Positions 1-8,829 of a DNA stretch of 35,968 bases are shown piece after piece (positions within the stretch are counted from its first letter, which is position 1; each line of letters starts with the position of its first letter). The notes under the pieces were generated by a model. It was not told where the DNA came from. It ran no database searches and saw only the letters and a list, made by a program, of their open reading frames with translations. A program made the position numbers and the translations under genes. The DNA is taken from NCBI RefSeq assembly GCF_014200595.1, contig NZ_JACHCG010000008.1, positions 1 through 35,968 of the forward strand, written 5' to 3'. This DNA comes from Pedobacter cryoconitis. Lineage in GTDB: Bacteria > Bacteroidota > Bacteroidia > Sphingobacteriales > Sphingobacteriaceae.

Positions 1-642
1 CTCTTCCCGTCCAAAGTAATAAAAGGCGTTACTGGAAAGGGTCGTGATTTCCAGCTTATCTTCTTCGGGCATCAGCTCCGATACTTTTTCCTGTAGCCAG
101 GTCTTGCCCGTTCCGCTTGCACCCAGGCACATCAGGTGCAAAGGGGTATTCCGCTTCCTTGAAGTATAGCTCAGGTAGGCAATCAGGCTATTGGATTCTT
201 CACCGATCAGACCGCTGTCGGCAATCGACTGCCGGGTTCTTTCCAGCAGCTTCGGGGATTTTAGAAAAGCAACAGCCGACTTGCGCTCGGCGGCACTCAG
301 CTCCCTTTTCTCCACTTTTTTAGGCTTCATCGATTCCAGACGCTCTGCCCGGTAGCTTTCAAGTTCCGCTGTCAGACCTTTTACGGCCAGGCTGAGCTCC
401 ACGGTACTCATTTCCAGTGCTTCGGCAGATTTCTCAATCAGCTGTTCACTCTGCATACTATTGTACAGGTCCAGGTGATAGCGAAACACATTATCCCTGT
501 TGTCCATGCGCACCAGTTTCAGGGTAACCTTCATCCGGTCAAGGCCACTCAGCCGCACACCACCCAAAACGGTGATATGCAGCCTGCCTTCGGTATAAAG
601 TAAGAGTTCGGGATTTTCACTATGCAATTGTGCCTTGTTCAT
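1..642 (-). CDS. P-loop ATPase-like protein of a mobile element (C-terminus missing at window edge)
   Basis: The minus frame is open from ATG at 642 to the left edge (214 codons seen). Translation shows a Walker A motif, GASGTGKT, near residue 175, preceded by a hydrophobic strand (LHLMCL) and followed by an acidic, regular segment ending NAFYYFGREE. The N-terminal part (TEGRLHITVLGG, then DRMKVTLKL) looks beta-rich. From memory this resembles the ATPase region found downstream of CHC2/Toprim primase domains in Bacteroidota mobile elements, but no zinc finger or Toprim motif is visible here, so a replication role is inference. The start overlaps the stop of the SymE-like gene as TAATG, which suggests translational coupling and supports this start. 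Confidence 0.6.
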   Translation of the reverse strand, partial: MNKAQLHSENPELLLYTEGRLHITVLGGVRLSGLDRMKVTLKLVRMDNRDNVFRYHLDLYNSMQSEQLIEKSAEALEMSTVELSLAVKGLTAELESYRAERLESMKPKKVEKRELSAAERKSAVAFLKSPKLLERTRQSIADSGLIGEESNSLIAYLSYTSRKRNTPLHLMCLGASGTGKTWLQEKVSELMPEEDKLEITTLSSNAFYYFGREE

Positions 643-827
643 TACACTTTTGCTTTGATGATCAGCGCGCCCTGCACACTGGTAATTTCCACCAGCTCAC
701 CCGCATGAAAGCCCTGGTTTTCTAACCATATACCTGATATCCTCAGTTCAGGAACCCACTTTTGGCTGTAAGTCAGCTTACGGTGTTTACGTTGCAGCAT
801 GATCGATCTGTGTTGTTCATTTTCCAT
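642..827 (-). CDS. SymE-like small protein (type I addiction toxin family)
   Basis: A 61-residue basic protein. It matches the SymE pattern: an N-terminal basic stretch (RKHRKLTYSQKW), then PELRISGIWLENQGFHAGE, then a C-terminal AbrB-like strand (VEITSVQGALIIKAKV). Family members are small nucleic-acid-binding proteins; E. coli SymE is an SOS-induced toxin with a condensing or RNA-cleaving effect. Many Bacteroidota copies sit next to mobile-element genes, as here: the ATPase-like gene begins at the last base of this gene's stop. I see no antisense RNA promoter that I can support, so whether it acts as a type I toxin is unknown. Confidence 0.72.
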   Translation of the reverse strand: MENEQHRSIMLQRKHRKLTYSQKWVPELRISGIWLENQGFHAGELVEITSVQGALIIKAKV

Positions 828-908
828 AGCTTAAAAAAGTTTTATGTGTAACATCTACTACAAATGCAGACCTTGTTTCAGATATAAGCAAATAATACTT
901 TCTTTTTT

Positions 909-933
909 TGTAGAATACTTTAAACTACATTTG
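909..933 (+). promoter_or_regulatory. Candidate promoter/operator of the XRE gene
   Basis: An inverted repeat, TGTAG at 909-913 and CTACA at 925-929 with an 11-bp spacer, overlaps TACATTTG at 926-933, which fits the Bacteroidota -7 consensus TAnnTTTG. A TTTG at 907-910 could be the -33 box, though the 15-bp spacing is short. An operator over the -7 box would suit autoregulation by the XRE protein that starts 36 bp downstream. Confidence 0.35.
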
Positions 934-969
934 CAATTATCGGTGGTCATATCCACTCTTTAGCAGAAT

Positions 970-1308
970 ATGCTCGACATTGGAAGCAAGATTATGGAAC
1001 TCAGGAAGCGCAAAGCATGGTCACAGGGAGACCTGGCCAAAGCAGTAGAAGCTTCAAGGGATATTATTGGAAAGTATGAACGCAATGAAAACAGTCCTTC
1101 TGTAGAGATGGCCTTAAAGCTGGCCAGGGTGTTTGATATTTCTGTAGATTATCTGCTGGGAGAAGGAAAGCACGCTGCCTATGATAAAGACACACTTAAA
1201 CGACTCGAAGACATACAGGTCTTAGACCAGGATACAAGGCTCATTCTATTTAACATCATAGATACCTTTCTAAGGGACGCTAAAGCCAGAAAAGCTTACG
1301 GACAGTAA
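970..1308 (+). CDS. XRE-family helix-turn-helix regulator
   Basis: A 112-residue protein with a clear Cro/C1-type HTH at about residues 5-60: IMELRKRKAWSQGDLAKAVE is helix 1-2, ASRDIIGKYERNENSPS the recognition region, and FDISVDYLLGEG the typical end of the fold. The C-terminal 50 residues (KRLEDIQVLDQDTRLILF, then IIDTFLRDAKARKAY) form a helical tail probably used for dimerisation. It is divergent from the SymE/ATPase pair, with 142 bp between them holding an inverted repeat that may be its operator. The role is probably repression of the adjacent mobile-element genes; the target is inferred from position only. Confidence 0.88.
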   Translation: MLDIGSKIMELRKRKAWSQGDLAKAVEASRDIIGKYERNENSPSVEMALKLARVFDISVDYLLGEGKHAAYDKDTLKRLEDIQVLDQDTRLILFNIIDTFLRDAKARKAYGQ

Positions 1309-1314
1309 ACAAAA

Positions 1315-1339
1315 AAGCCCAGCTTATACAACTGGGCTT
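1315..1339. terminator. Bidirectional intrinsic terminator between XRE and Rhs immunity gene
   Basis: AAGCCCAG (1315-1322) pairs with CTGGGCTT (1332-1339) around a 9-base loop. An A-tract (1310-1316) gives a U-tract on the minus strand, so it would stop the Rhs/immunity transcript; it can also end the plus-strand XRE transcript. It lies between two convergent genes, where this is expected. Confidence 0.75.
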
Positions 1340-1347
1340 ATATTTAC

Positions 1348-1722
1348 CTATAACCACTTAACGACTGGCAACTGGTCACTAATGACATCCAGTATTTTAT
1401 TTGAAGAAAGAATATTATAATGGGTCAGAGACTGATCTCCAGAGACACCTCTACTTTCTTCAATAAACCAATTTATGAACTCTGATGAATTTGTCTTATT
1501 AAACGGCCCAAGAGTATCATTCTCATATAAAGTTTTGAGACGGCCAGATTCATCAGTTAGCCTATAGCCCAAAAAATTAGGATAAAAGATCTCAAGCTTT
1601 TTATTAGAAGATCCTAACTCTCTTAAAACAATTTTAAGACCATCAAATCCATCATTTAATTCATATAAATAGAATTCTGTTAAAGGAGATTCTATCAACT
1701 CCCATTCTTCATAAACATCCAT
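1348..1722 (-). CDS. Putative immunity protein for the Rhs toxin tip of the first Rhs locus
   Basis: A 124-residue acidic soluble protein with no signal peptide, starting 12 bp after the Rhs toxin stop. It is clearly related to the 129-residue protein at 32424-32813: both have an early W..I..P segment, GL.IVLR near residue 30, LTHY/LHYI in the last third, and an ending of D(V/I)(I/V)S...P.VKW. The two genes each sit directly downstream of a homologous toxin tip, which is the strongest argument that they are cognate immunity proteins. The lack of any export signal suggests the toxin acts in the cytoplasm. I do not recognise a named Imm family. Confidence 0.7.
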   Translation of the reverse strand: MDVYEEWELIESPLTEFYLYELNDGFDGLKIVLRELGSSNKKLEIFYPNFLGYRLTDESGRLKTLYENDTLGPFNKTNSSEFINWFIEESRGVSGDQSLTHYNILSSNKILDVISDQLPVVKWL

Positions 1723-1734
1723 TATTCAATAATT

Positions 1735-4700
1735 TTATCTTGGGTATCTAACTTTATCTTTTACTCCAGTATTTGGATTTTTAGACTCATAAGTTGGATC
1801 TCCACTATACCCACCTTTAACTCTATTTGAAGTACTGTGATCCCTAACATTAATATCCATACCATCCTTGCTTTTTCCTATCCGACCACCAGGAATCTGC
1901 CTCTCAGTACCAGGAACAACAGTGTCATCAAAATCTTGGTCAGCCTGCTTCATCCCTCCTTCTTTTTTGTACTGCTTATGGCCATTACCTGTTTCATTCT
2001 CAAATGTTGCATCTTTTAAAACATCAGCAGGAGTTTTCTTCGTGTAAACAATAGGATCTCGAGTAACATGATCACTAGATGGGTCATTCATATTTGCTGG
2101 CCGCAATAACAAACCAAAGAATATCAAAAAAGGATTTGGTAAAGCGGAAGCACTTATTCTTAATCCTGGAAGAGAAATCGGTCTTGTTAAAGTGAGTGCA
2201 AGAATAGCAGTACTTGCTTTTCTTGAAGCCGTTATATTCACCTCATTTAACTTGATTGTTTTCTTCTTAGGAGGATCCTCTTGCTGATCCTCTACAGCCA
2301 TACCATCAGGATCAGTAAATCTTATTGGATTATTCATCCCATAGTTATACGGAGACAAATGATCATACATTTCAGTTAAAGGATCCGGCGTACTCCACCT
2401 CCCTATTACCGGGTCATAGAACCTCGCCCCATAATCATACTCCCCTAACTCTTCCTGTAACTCCTTCTTATTGTAAAGGTACTTGTTATCATTCGATCCA
2501 CGTAGTAATTCTTTCCTTAAACCAAATGCAAAATAATCATCTTTTTGCATAACTTCAATCCCTACTCCCGGAAGACTATGAAATGTTGCCCGGTTATTCC
2601 CCAGATGATCAGTCAGCATATATTCATAACTGTATGTCCCGTTGTTATTCCTGGCCATACCTTCCTCTGTCATAATGATATCGATTGTACCGTCGGTCTT
2701 GTGCTGGATACCACCAATATAATCAGTAACCACATTACCCACCTTTTTTCTCAGCTTGTTTCCTGTTGCATCATAAGTATAATTGATGTTCTGGCTTCCG
2801 GTAACTGTCTCCGGCAGGTTCAGGTAATTGTAGGTTAAGTTGATATTCTTCTCACTGTCACTTTTTAGATTACCATTGTCATCATAAGCATAATTGCTCG
2901 TGGTAAAGCCAGTTATTTTAGTCAGCTGGTTACCCGTATATCCACTATAGGTATTCACTTTTCCATCCCTGGTCAGCGTCTTGATATTACCCACCACATC
3001 ATAACTGATACTTTCTCCCAACCCCGGTGATACCGCATCGGTTAGCCTGTTCAGCTTATCATAACTATAGGTAAACGTATGGTCTAATTTACCAGCTCCT
3101 CTTCCCCACACCTGACCCGAAATATTCCCGTTCCACTGCAACCCATCTTCATATTTCAACTGCAAATTGAACTCATTGCTGAGGCTTTTGCTTAGCCAGC
3201 CTCTTTCATTATACGCATAACTGGTTTGCTGCAGATAAGAACCGCCATTGTTTGTACTGTGCAGTTGTTTGTTAACCAGCTGCCCGGTTTCAGTATAATC
3301 CAGTTTACTCAGCACCACCTCGCCCTGTCCGTTGATATTTTCCAATGAGGCAATTTTGCGCCCCATGTGATCATAAAAATAACGGTTGACAATGTTAGTT
3401 GCTGCTCCAGTACTACTTCCGGTATGACTGCGTGTACTGGCAGTCAGTTCTCCTGCAAAATTATAAGTATTGTCAATAATGTCCTGCCCGTCCAGATGGT
3501 TCTGACTCTTAGTCTGAATCACCCGTCCTTCAGCATCATAATAATGAACTGAAAGTAGCATTTTAGTGGTTCCCAAGACATTTACTTTATTACCTGTCAA
3601 CAAAGATTTCGTACGTGCTGCGCCAACCTGACTACTGCCAGGTTCCCCGAAAGTATTGCCGGGAAAGCTATAATCATCATAGTAATTGATCAAATAGTAA
3701 CTGGTTACCCCTTGAGGAAAGGACAGGTTATCATACCCAATATCAGTCGTTATTTTTTTCTCCCACAGCACGGTTTGCCCATCTACCGTGAGCTGTAAAG
3801 CGTCACGGGTAGCGGCACTGGTATATGGACCAGAACTTACAACCCGTCCAAAAGCATCATATTTGGTAAATACCCACCAGCTATTCAAACGCTGGTTAGC
3901 ATCCTGGGTTAACACTACCTGGTCAAGTTTATTGTAAACCAGATATTCCCAGCCTTTACCCGGAATCTTCTTCTCGATCACTCTACTTCGGCCATCGTAA
4001 TGATAACCATAAATAAATTGCAGAAAGGCAACATCTGATTCCTTAAAACTGCTGAGCTCACTCTGTCCATTTGCATTAACTGCCGGAGGCAGTACATAAC
4101 GCAAATTGCCCAGGTCATCATAAACATAATAAGTAGACAGGCTCCGGGTATCATTTTCCCAGATCCGTTTCAAGACTACACGGCCTTCAAAATCTTTATA
4201 TTCATCAATGGTACCAGCTTTCAGATCAGCTGCTTTCCAGTTTTCGTCCTTTGCTGTGGTTTTATATAATGTTCCAGCAGTATAGTTGGTCATACCCGAA
4301 GCCCCATCTGCATTCACTACCCAGAGTTTGACGTCATCTGCATTGATTCCGTACCCGATTTTCTGAGTATGCCCAGCATCACCAATCGTCGGTTGCCATG
4401 AAGTGCCCGAAGCCCCCTGTTCTACAACCCGGTTCAAAGGAGAAGGTTCAAAAACAGTGATTGCATAAGAGTGGTCCGTAGAGGCAATACCGGCGGTAGG
4501 ATTTTTGTAAAAAGCATTGGCTGCCGTCGGCCCGTCGGTACGATAAGCACCTCCATTACTGGTAATCGCATAAGGCTGATATTTGATCGCCTCCCGTCCA
4601 AAAGCATCGTAGACAACCGGTTGTACCACATCAGCAAACTTCGGGCTCCCCTGTACAATTACAGTTTGCAACGGACGTCCTAACCCATCAAAATATTGAA

Positions 4701-5046
4701 TTGTCTGATTTACCTCATTCGTCTTGTAAGTATTTAAAGCAGCCGTTGCATCATCTTTGATCCCTGCCTTTTTAAATACTTTACTTAAAATATAATTTTG
4801 ACTAGTACTTGGATTGCTGGTAATATCTACCCAATTCTCAAAATTTGCCCTTGTAAAAATTCTTACGGTTTTACCAGCAGGGATATGAAACCCAGACTTT
4901 AGTGTAATACTATTTTTAGCTGTAAGCTCAGTCTGACCACTATAAATAGTGAAAACAGTGTCCCGCTGTATTTGTGCATACCCCAAATTAGTAACTAAAA
5001 AAAAGGCACAAAATATTGAAATACAATATTGTAATTTTTTACACAT
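1735..5046 (-). CDS. Rhs repeat protein with DUF6443-type N-terminus and C-terminal toxin tip
   Basis: A 1103-residue secreted polymorphic toxin. A signal peptide covers about residues 1-24 (ends LGYAQ). The DUF6443-like region follows at about 85-240 (IQYFDGLGRPLQTVIVQGSP, then VVYDAFGREAIKYQPYA). Many YD/Rhs repeats run to the core end, [16 protein letters not shown] at about 868-883, then [16 protein letters not shown] near 912. Residues 917-1103 are the variable tip: a linker with [10 protein letters not shown], then a basic domain with DQDFDD, GRIGKSKDGMDINVR and a final KVRY. That last pattern recurs in polymorphic toxin tips and suggests a small nuclease, but this is inference. The neighbour upstream, 6 bp away, is the other half of the shell; the immunity gene follows. 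The core is nearly identical to the Rhs gene at the right edge. Confidence 0.9.
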   Translation of the reverse strand: MCKKLQYCISIFCAFFLVTNLGYAQIQRDTVFTIYSGQTELTAKNSITLKSGFHIPAGKTVRIFTRANFENWVDITSNPSTSQNYILSKVFKKAGIKDDATAALNTYKTNEVNQTIQYFDGLGRPLQTVIVQGSPKFADVVQPVVYDAFGREAIKYQPYAITSNGGAYRTDGPTAANAFYKNPTAGIASTDHSYAITVFEPSPLNRVVEQGASGTSWQPTIGDAGHTQKIGYGINADDVKLWVVNADGASGMTNYTAGTLYKTTAKDENWKAADLKAGTIDEYKDFEGRVVLKRIWENDTRSLSTYYVYDDLGNLRYVLPPAVNANGQSELSSFKESDVAFLQFIYGYHYDGRSRVIEKKIPGKGWEYLVYNKLDQVVLTQDANQRLNSWWVFTKYDAFGRVVSSGPYTSAATRDALQLTVDGQTVLWEKKITTDIGYDNLSFPQGVTSYYLINYYDDYSFPGNTFGEPGSSQVGAARTKSLLTGNKVNVLGTTKMLLSVHYYDAEGRVIQTKSQNHLDGQDIIDNTYNFAGELTASTRSHTGSSTGAATNIVNRYFYDHMGRKIASLENINGQGEVVLSKLDYTETGQLVNKQLHSTNNGGSYLQQTSYAYNERGWLSKSLSNEFNLQLKYEDGLQWNGNISGQVWGRGAGKLDHTFTYSYDKLNRLTDAVSPGLGESISYDVVGNIKTLTRDGKVNTYSGYTGNQLTKITGFTTSNYAYDDNGNLKSDSEKNINLTYNYLNLPETVTGSQNINYTYDATGNKLRKKVGNVVTDYIGGIQHKTDGTIDIIMTEEGMARNNNGTYSYEYMLTDHLGNNRATFHSLPGVGIEVMQKDDYFAFGLRKELLRGSNDNKYLYNKKELQEELGEYDYGARFYDPVIGRWSTPDPLTEMYDHLSPYNYGMNNPIRFTDPDGMAVEDQQEDPPKKKTIKLNEVNITASRKASTAILALTLTRPISLPGLRISASALPNPFLIFFGLLLRPANMNDPSSDHVTRDPIVYTKKTPADVLKDATFENETGNGHKQYKKEGGMKQADQDFDDTVVPGTERQIPGGRIGKSKDGMDINVRDHSTSNRVKGGYSGDPTYESKNPNTGVKDKVRYPR
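2395..3684 (-). repeat. Rhs core long direct repeat, copy 1
   Basis: This 1290-bp stretch of the first Rhs gene is nearly identical to 34676-35968 (1293 bp; the second has one extra glycine codon). Both lie on the minus strand, so they are direct repeats about 31 kb apart. The copy ends at the 49-bp core-end sequence (2395-2443) that also starts each orphan cassette. The second copy runs into the window edge, so the true repeat is probably longer. Confidence 0.9.
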
Positions 5047-5052
5047 GAGACA

Positions 5053-8000
5053 TTAATTTTTATAGTGGTAAGAATTATTTTTGATGATATTCCCCAGTTG
5101 ATCCTTCACAGTTTTTAACCGCTGAAACTCATCATATTCATAATATATAGTTTGACCTTTAGCGTCTGTCTGACTGGTTATTCCTACTAACGGGTCATAA
5201 GTATAAGTACTAACCTGAGCATCCGGAAGACCCAGGCGTAATTTATTTAACTCAGTACGCATCTGCTCTTGAGTAGTCGTGGCTTTATCTAAAACAGACT
5301 GTGTAATCAGCGCACTTGCAGCAGCATAATTACCCGACAGAATTCTTGCTACAGGATACTTATTTTTATAGCCCCATAAAAAAACTTCTTTAGGGCCTTT
5401 ATCCTTACTTTGTTCTACGATGTTCCCAAGTGAATTCTGATATAAGAAATTCGTAACATATCTATTATCTTTTGTGATAACCCCATTGGTATTACCCGAC
5501 ACAGAATATGTACTCGAAATAGGAAAAAGCAAGGGAATTGTACTGACAGACGCCAAAAATGGATTTGAAGTACCTGCTTCCAGTGAAAAAGTATTAAAAG
5601 ATGCACCAGTTAATTTACCATTATTAAAATTAGCCACTTCTACCACAGGATTGATAAACTGATCCTGCATTTCTAAAATGGTTTTGAGTTCTGAACCTGC
5701 ACTATTTTTGGCAATGAGATGAGTTTTAGCGAAATTATTATCCGGACCGGTAAAATTTAAGATCTGGTAATCAACATAACTTTTTCTGGCTTTTGCAAAA
5801 CAAACCCGATATGCTACATAGTATAATTTTTTGTTATTACTTGTCCCTCCTCCAGGAGCCGAAATTTTATTAATATATTCTGTCAGACAACTACTGCAAC
5901 TACTTTGATAAGTATCCCATCCATCTGAGATTGCATCAGCATCCGGTACCCTGAAATCTAATGCGTATTTATAATTTACTGACAATACACCACCAATAGA
6001 CTGATCAACACTTTTTCTTGTTTGGGATCTGTGATAAGGACTATTGAAAAAAGTAGTATCACTGTTATATATTGCTTTAAATGTATTTTTATCTATTGTC
6101 GTCTCATTTTTAATAATATATTTTTTCCAATACCCTCTCAACTGATATTCTGATGAGGTATAAGCCAATCCTCTTACATCCTTGACAATTAGCGCCGGGG
6201 TATAGACCTTAGTGCTATCGAAAGAAAATCTGTAGTTAGTACTTTTTAAAAGCTGATCGCTACTATCAAAGTGATATTCACTTTTCAACTCACCTCTTTC
6301 AAATTCAAAGTGTACCGGAACTGTTGGGAAATTCGGGCTATTAGGGTCACAAACATTTGATATTACATTACGATGAGCTACATCATCAATATTATTTTCA
6401 AAAAGGCTTGGACTATAATATCTATACACACTATACCCTTTTGAACCTTGATCAACCCGCACAGTTGCATACCCCATATGATTCCCCTGAACATTTGACA
6501 TAGGTACCGAACTCATAGGAGAAATAACAACCGGAACGCCTGGAATTGACGAGCCTGGAAAAAACACACACCCTTCAGGAAAATCCTGACTACCACCCAA
6601 ACCTAATTTGGCTACCAGATTATTCCTTAACGCAGTAATATAATAAGGTCTTTCATATAAAATACCAGATGACCTTCCGGCATCTTCATAACTGTAGCTT
6701 TCTGATACGGCCGCTGAAGAGTTATCCAGGCCATCTTTAGTTATTTTTTTTATTCTCAAACCACCTACAATGGGATCAAGAACCGCAGCAGCTACATATT
6801 TGGAAATCGTAATTGTAGCACCTGTACCGGAATAGGCACCATCTCTATACATCTTCACATTATAATTACCAGCTGGGATAGAGATTATAGAAGTATTTGT
6901 TTTACCCGCCGCAGCACCACCACTGGCAACAACTTTACCGCCTACAGTTTGATAAATATTATACGACGCAGTACAGTTAACACCATTTTGGCATTGTGTA
7001 TTTGAAAATATGATCTGATATTTTTCATTTCCAGAAAAAGCAATATTAGTAAATTCATTATTTGGATTTCCACTAAAGCCCACAGAATACTGCTGAAAAT
7101 ATTGGAGATTATACCTCACAGCATTTACTTTAGCCCTATTTGCTTCGAATTCAAAAGTAGCAATTCCTCCAGTTGGATAAGTTATTTTATTCAACGCACC
7201 TTGCTGCATAGCAGGCCAGGAAGATTCACGATTCGCACCATTAGGATATATAACATCATAAGTATCCCGGGTTAAGGTTGGTAAAACTGTACTATTAGAT
7301 GCGCCATTATAAAACCCCCAGTGATCAAATCCAAAAGATAACCTTCTAGGCAAAAAACTACTATAATAATCGAACTTATATGGTTTGAGAGCCGTCCCAT
7401 CAGCTCCCGATTCAGAAATACTATCTAATTTTAGTCTTTTAGTATCAGAACTTAGATTTAGAGAAACTCCGATAAGCGGCGTATTATCATCTTTAAAATA
7501 ACTGGAATAAAATGATATTTTTTTTAATGTATGACTATTACTTGAAATACTAATTTGTTTCAATGCTTTTGCATCAACATTTGGAGATTCCTTTCCTGGG
7601 TCACCATCAGTCAAACTTCCACTCACCAAATCCAGCCTGGGTTCATTTGCCACAGCAAAAAGAACTGTTCCCTGACTAAAAACTATCTTTGACAACCTTA
7701 CACCAAGAATATATAATTTATAAATAGCATAACCATTATCGCCGGCTCTCGGTTCGCTTGTAATAGGAAAGTAAGACCAGGAATAACTACTATAATTTTC
7801 TGCCTCATAAATTAAGTTAATTGAAGATAACTTATCCGCAGATTCCACCTTCTTTAAATACCAGCTTGAAACTACTCTATCACTCGAGACACCATTCGAG
7901 AGATCAAATGGTATCGACATTTCTACGGGATTAATGCCTTCAACCAGAGGATTTACGTCAGTCTTACCAAAAAAATATTTAGTCCCATTACCTGTGGTTA

Positions 8001-8658
8001 TACAAAACCCCTGTATGCTCTTGTCTTCAAAAGCAGGTGAACTTACTGGTAATCTATAAAAATAATCAATTTTAAGATTTTCATTTCCTGAAACTAAAAC
8101 TGGTTTACGGTCGTCATTAAAATAAAACTTTCCAGAATAGCCGTTAAAATTAAAAGAAAACAGATCAGGCTCAGCATCATAAATTCCGTCTGCGACTTGC
8201 CGGTCACTATAATTGAAATTTTTTAAAGGATCACTTGTTTCTGTTTGTAAATAAAAGCTATTAAATCCATAATCCTCAAGATGACCTTTTTCGCCTCTAT
8301 TTGTATTCCTAGCTTCATCCGGGATTCCTCTAACACTTCTGGTAATCACACCACCTGCATTTAAAGCCCAGCCAGCACCAACCCAACTGGCTTGTTCAGC
8401 AACTTTAACTCCACCTGCATGATAACTCAAAGAAATTGGCATTTCCAGCGTACCATCTTTTATCGTATAAAGTGGAACATTAATTTGTGGAATTCCAGTA
8501 TGATAATTTACGGGGATATCCCCGAACTTTCCTAAAGAGGCTGCATTAGGAGATGCAATATTAATTTTATTATAGTCAAACTGAGCTGAAGCATTATAAT
8601 GGAGACCAAAAAAAACACCTACAGTTAACACATAGGCATAGAGGTTAATATTTTTCAT
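5053..8658 (-). CDS. Secreted SpvB/YD-repeat-like shell protein paired with Rhs
   Basis: A 1201-residue protein with a signal peptide (ends about residue 25, NASAQ). The conserved N-terminal part reads SLGKFGDIPVNYHTGIPQIN, then ISLSYHAGGVKVAEQASWVG and GWALNAGGVITRSVRG. This is typical of the large Bacteroidota proteins encoded just upstream of DUF6443 Rhs genes, and the pattern recalls the SpvB/TcB-type shell start. The C-terminus has YD repeats (YTYDPLVGITSQTDAKGQTI, then YYEYDEFQRLKTVKDQLG). It has no toxin tip. By analogy with TcB-TcC cocoons I infer that this protein and the downstream Rhs protein together form the shell around the toxin. Only 171 AT-rich bases separate it from GspF upstream, with no obvious terminator. 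Confidence 0.85.
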   Translation of the reverse strand: MKNINLYAYVLTVGVFFGLHYNASAQFDYNKINIASPNAASLGKFGDIPVNYHTGIPQINVPLYTIKDGTLEMPISLSYHAGGVKVAEQASWVGAGWALNAGGVITRSVRGIPDEARNTNRGEKGHLEDYGFNSFYLQTETSDPLKNFNYSDRQVADGIYDAEPDLFSFNFNGYSGKFYFNDDRKPVLVSGNENLKIDYFYRLPVSSPAFEDKSIQGFCITTGNGTKYFFGKTDVNPLVEGINPVEMSIPFDLSNGVSSDRVVSSWYLKKVESADKLSSINLIYEAENYSSYSWSYFPITSEPRAGDNGYAIYKLYILGVRLSKIVFSQGTVLFAVANEPRLDLVSGSLTDGDPGKESPNVDAKALKQISISSNSHTLKKISFYSSYFKDDNTPLIGVSLNLSSDTKRLKLDSISESGADGTALKPYKFDYYSSFLPRRLSFGFDHWGFYNGASNSTVLPTLTRDTYDVIYPNGANRESSWPAMQQGALNKITYPTGGIATFEFEANRAKVNAVRYNLQYFQQYSVGFSGNPNNEFTNIAFSGNEKYQIIFSNTQCQNGVNCTASYNIYQTVGGKVVASGGAAAGKTNTSIISIPAGNYNVKMYRDGAYSGTGATITISKYVAAAVLDPIVGGLRIKKITKDGLDNSSAAVSESYSYEDAGRSSGILYERPYYITALRNNLVAKLGLGGSQDFPEGCVFFPGSSIPGVPVVISPMSSVPMSNVQGNHMGYATVRVDQGSKGYSVYRYYSPSLFENNIDDVAHRNVISNVCDPNSPNFPTVPVHFEFERGELKSEYHFDSSDQLLKSTNYRFSFDSTKVYTPALIVKDVRGLAYTSSEYQLRGYWKKYIIKNETTIDKNTFKAIYNSDTTFFNSPYHRSQTRKSVDQSIGGVLSVNYKYALDFRVPDADAISDGWDTYQSSCSSCLTEYINKISAPGGGTSNNKKLYYVAYRVCFAKARKSYVDYQILNFTGPDNNFAKTHLIAKNSAGSELKTILEMQDQFINPVVEVANFNNGKLTGASFNTFSLEAGTSNPFLASVSTIPLLFPISSTYSVSGNTNGVITKDNRYVTNFLYQNSLGNIVEQSKDKGPKEVFLWGYKNKYPVARILSGNYAAASALITQSVLDKATTTQEQMRTELNKLRLGLPDAQVSTYTYDPLVGITSQTDAKGQTIYYEYDEFQRLKTVKDQLGNIIKNNSYHYKN

Positions 8659-8829
8659 ATTTGGATTAAAGCATAAATTCCTTATATGTAAATATATTAT
8701 TAAATAATCTAAATATATTGTTTTAAAAAAATAAATTCAAACCAAACAACAACTCCTAATTACTGAAAAACAACCTCTTAAGCAATACAATTCTACTTGC
8801 CAAAATATCTCTCCAACAACAACTTTCTT

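Noticed and set aside
117..323. Plus-strand frame opposite the ATPase gene
   Set aside because: It lies fully inside the open minus frame that carries Walker A, and its translation is low-complexity, with no family pattern.
8659..8829. Promoter for the Rhs shell operon
   Set aside because: The stretch is very AT-rich, but I found no TAnnTTTG with a correctly spaced TTTG on the minus strand.
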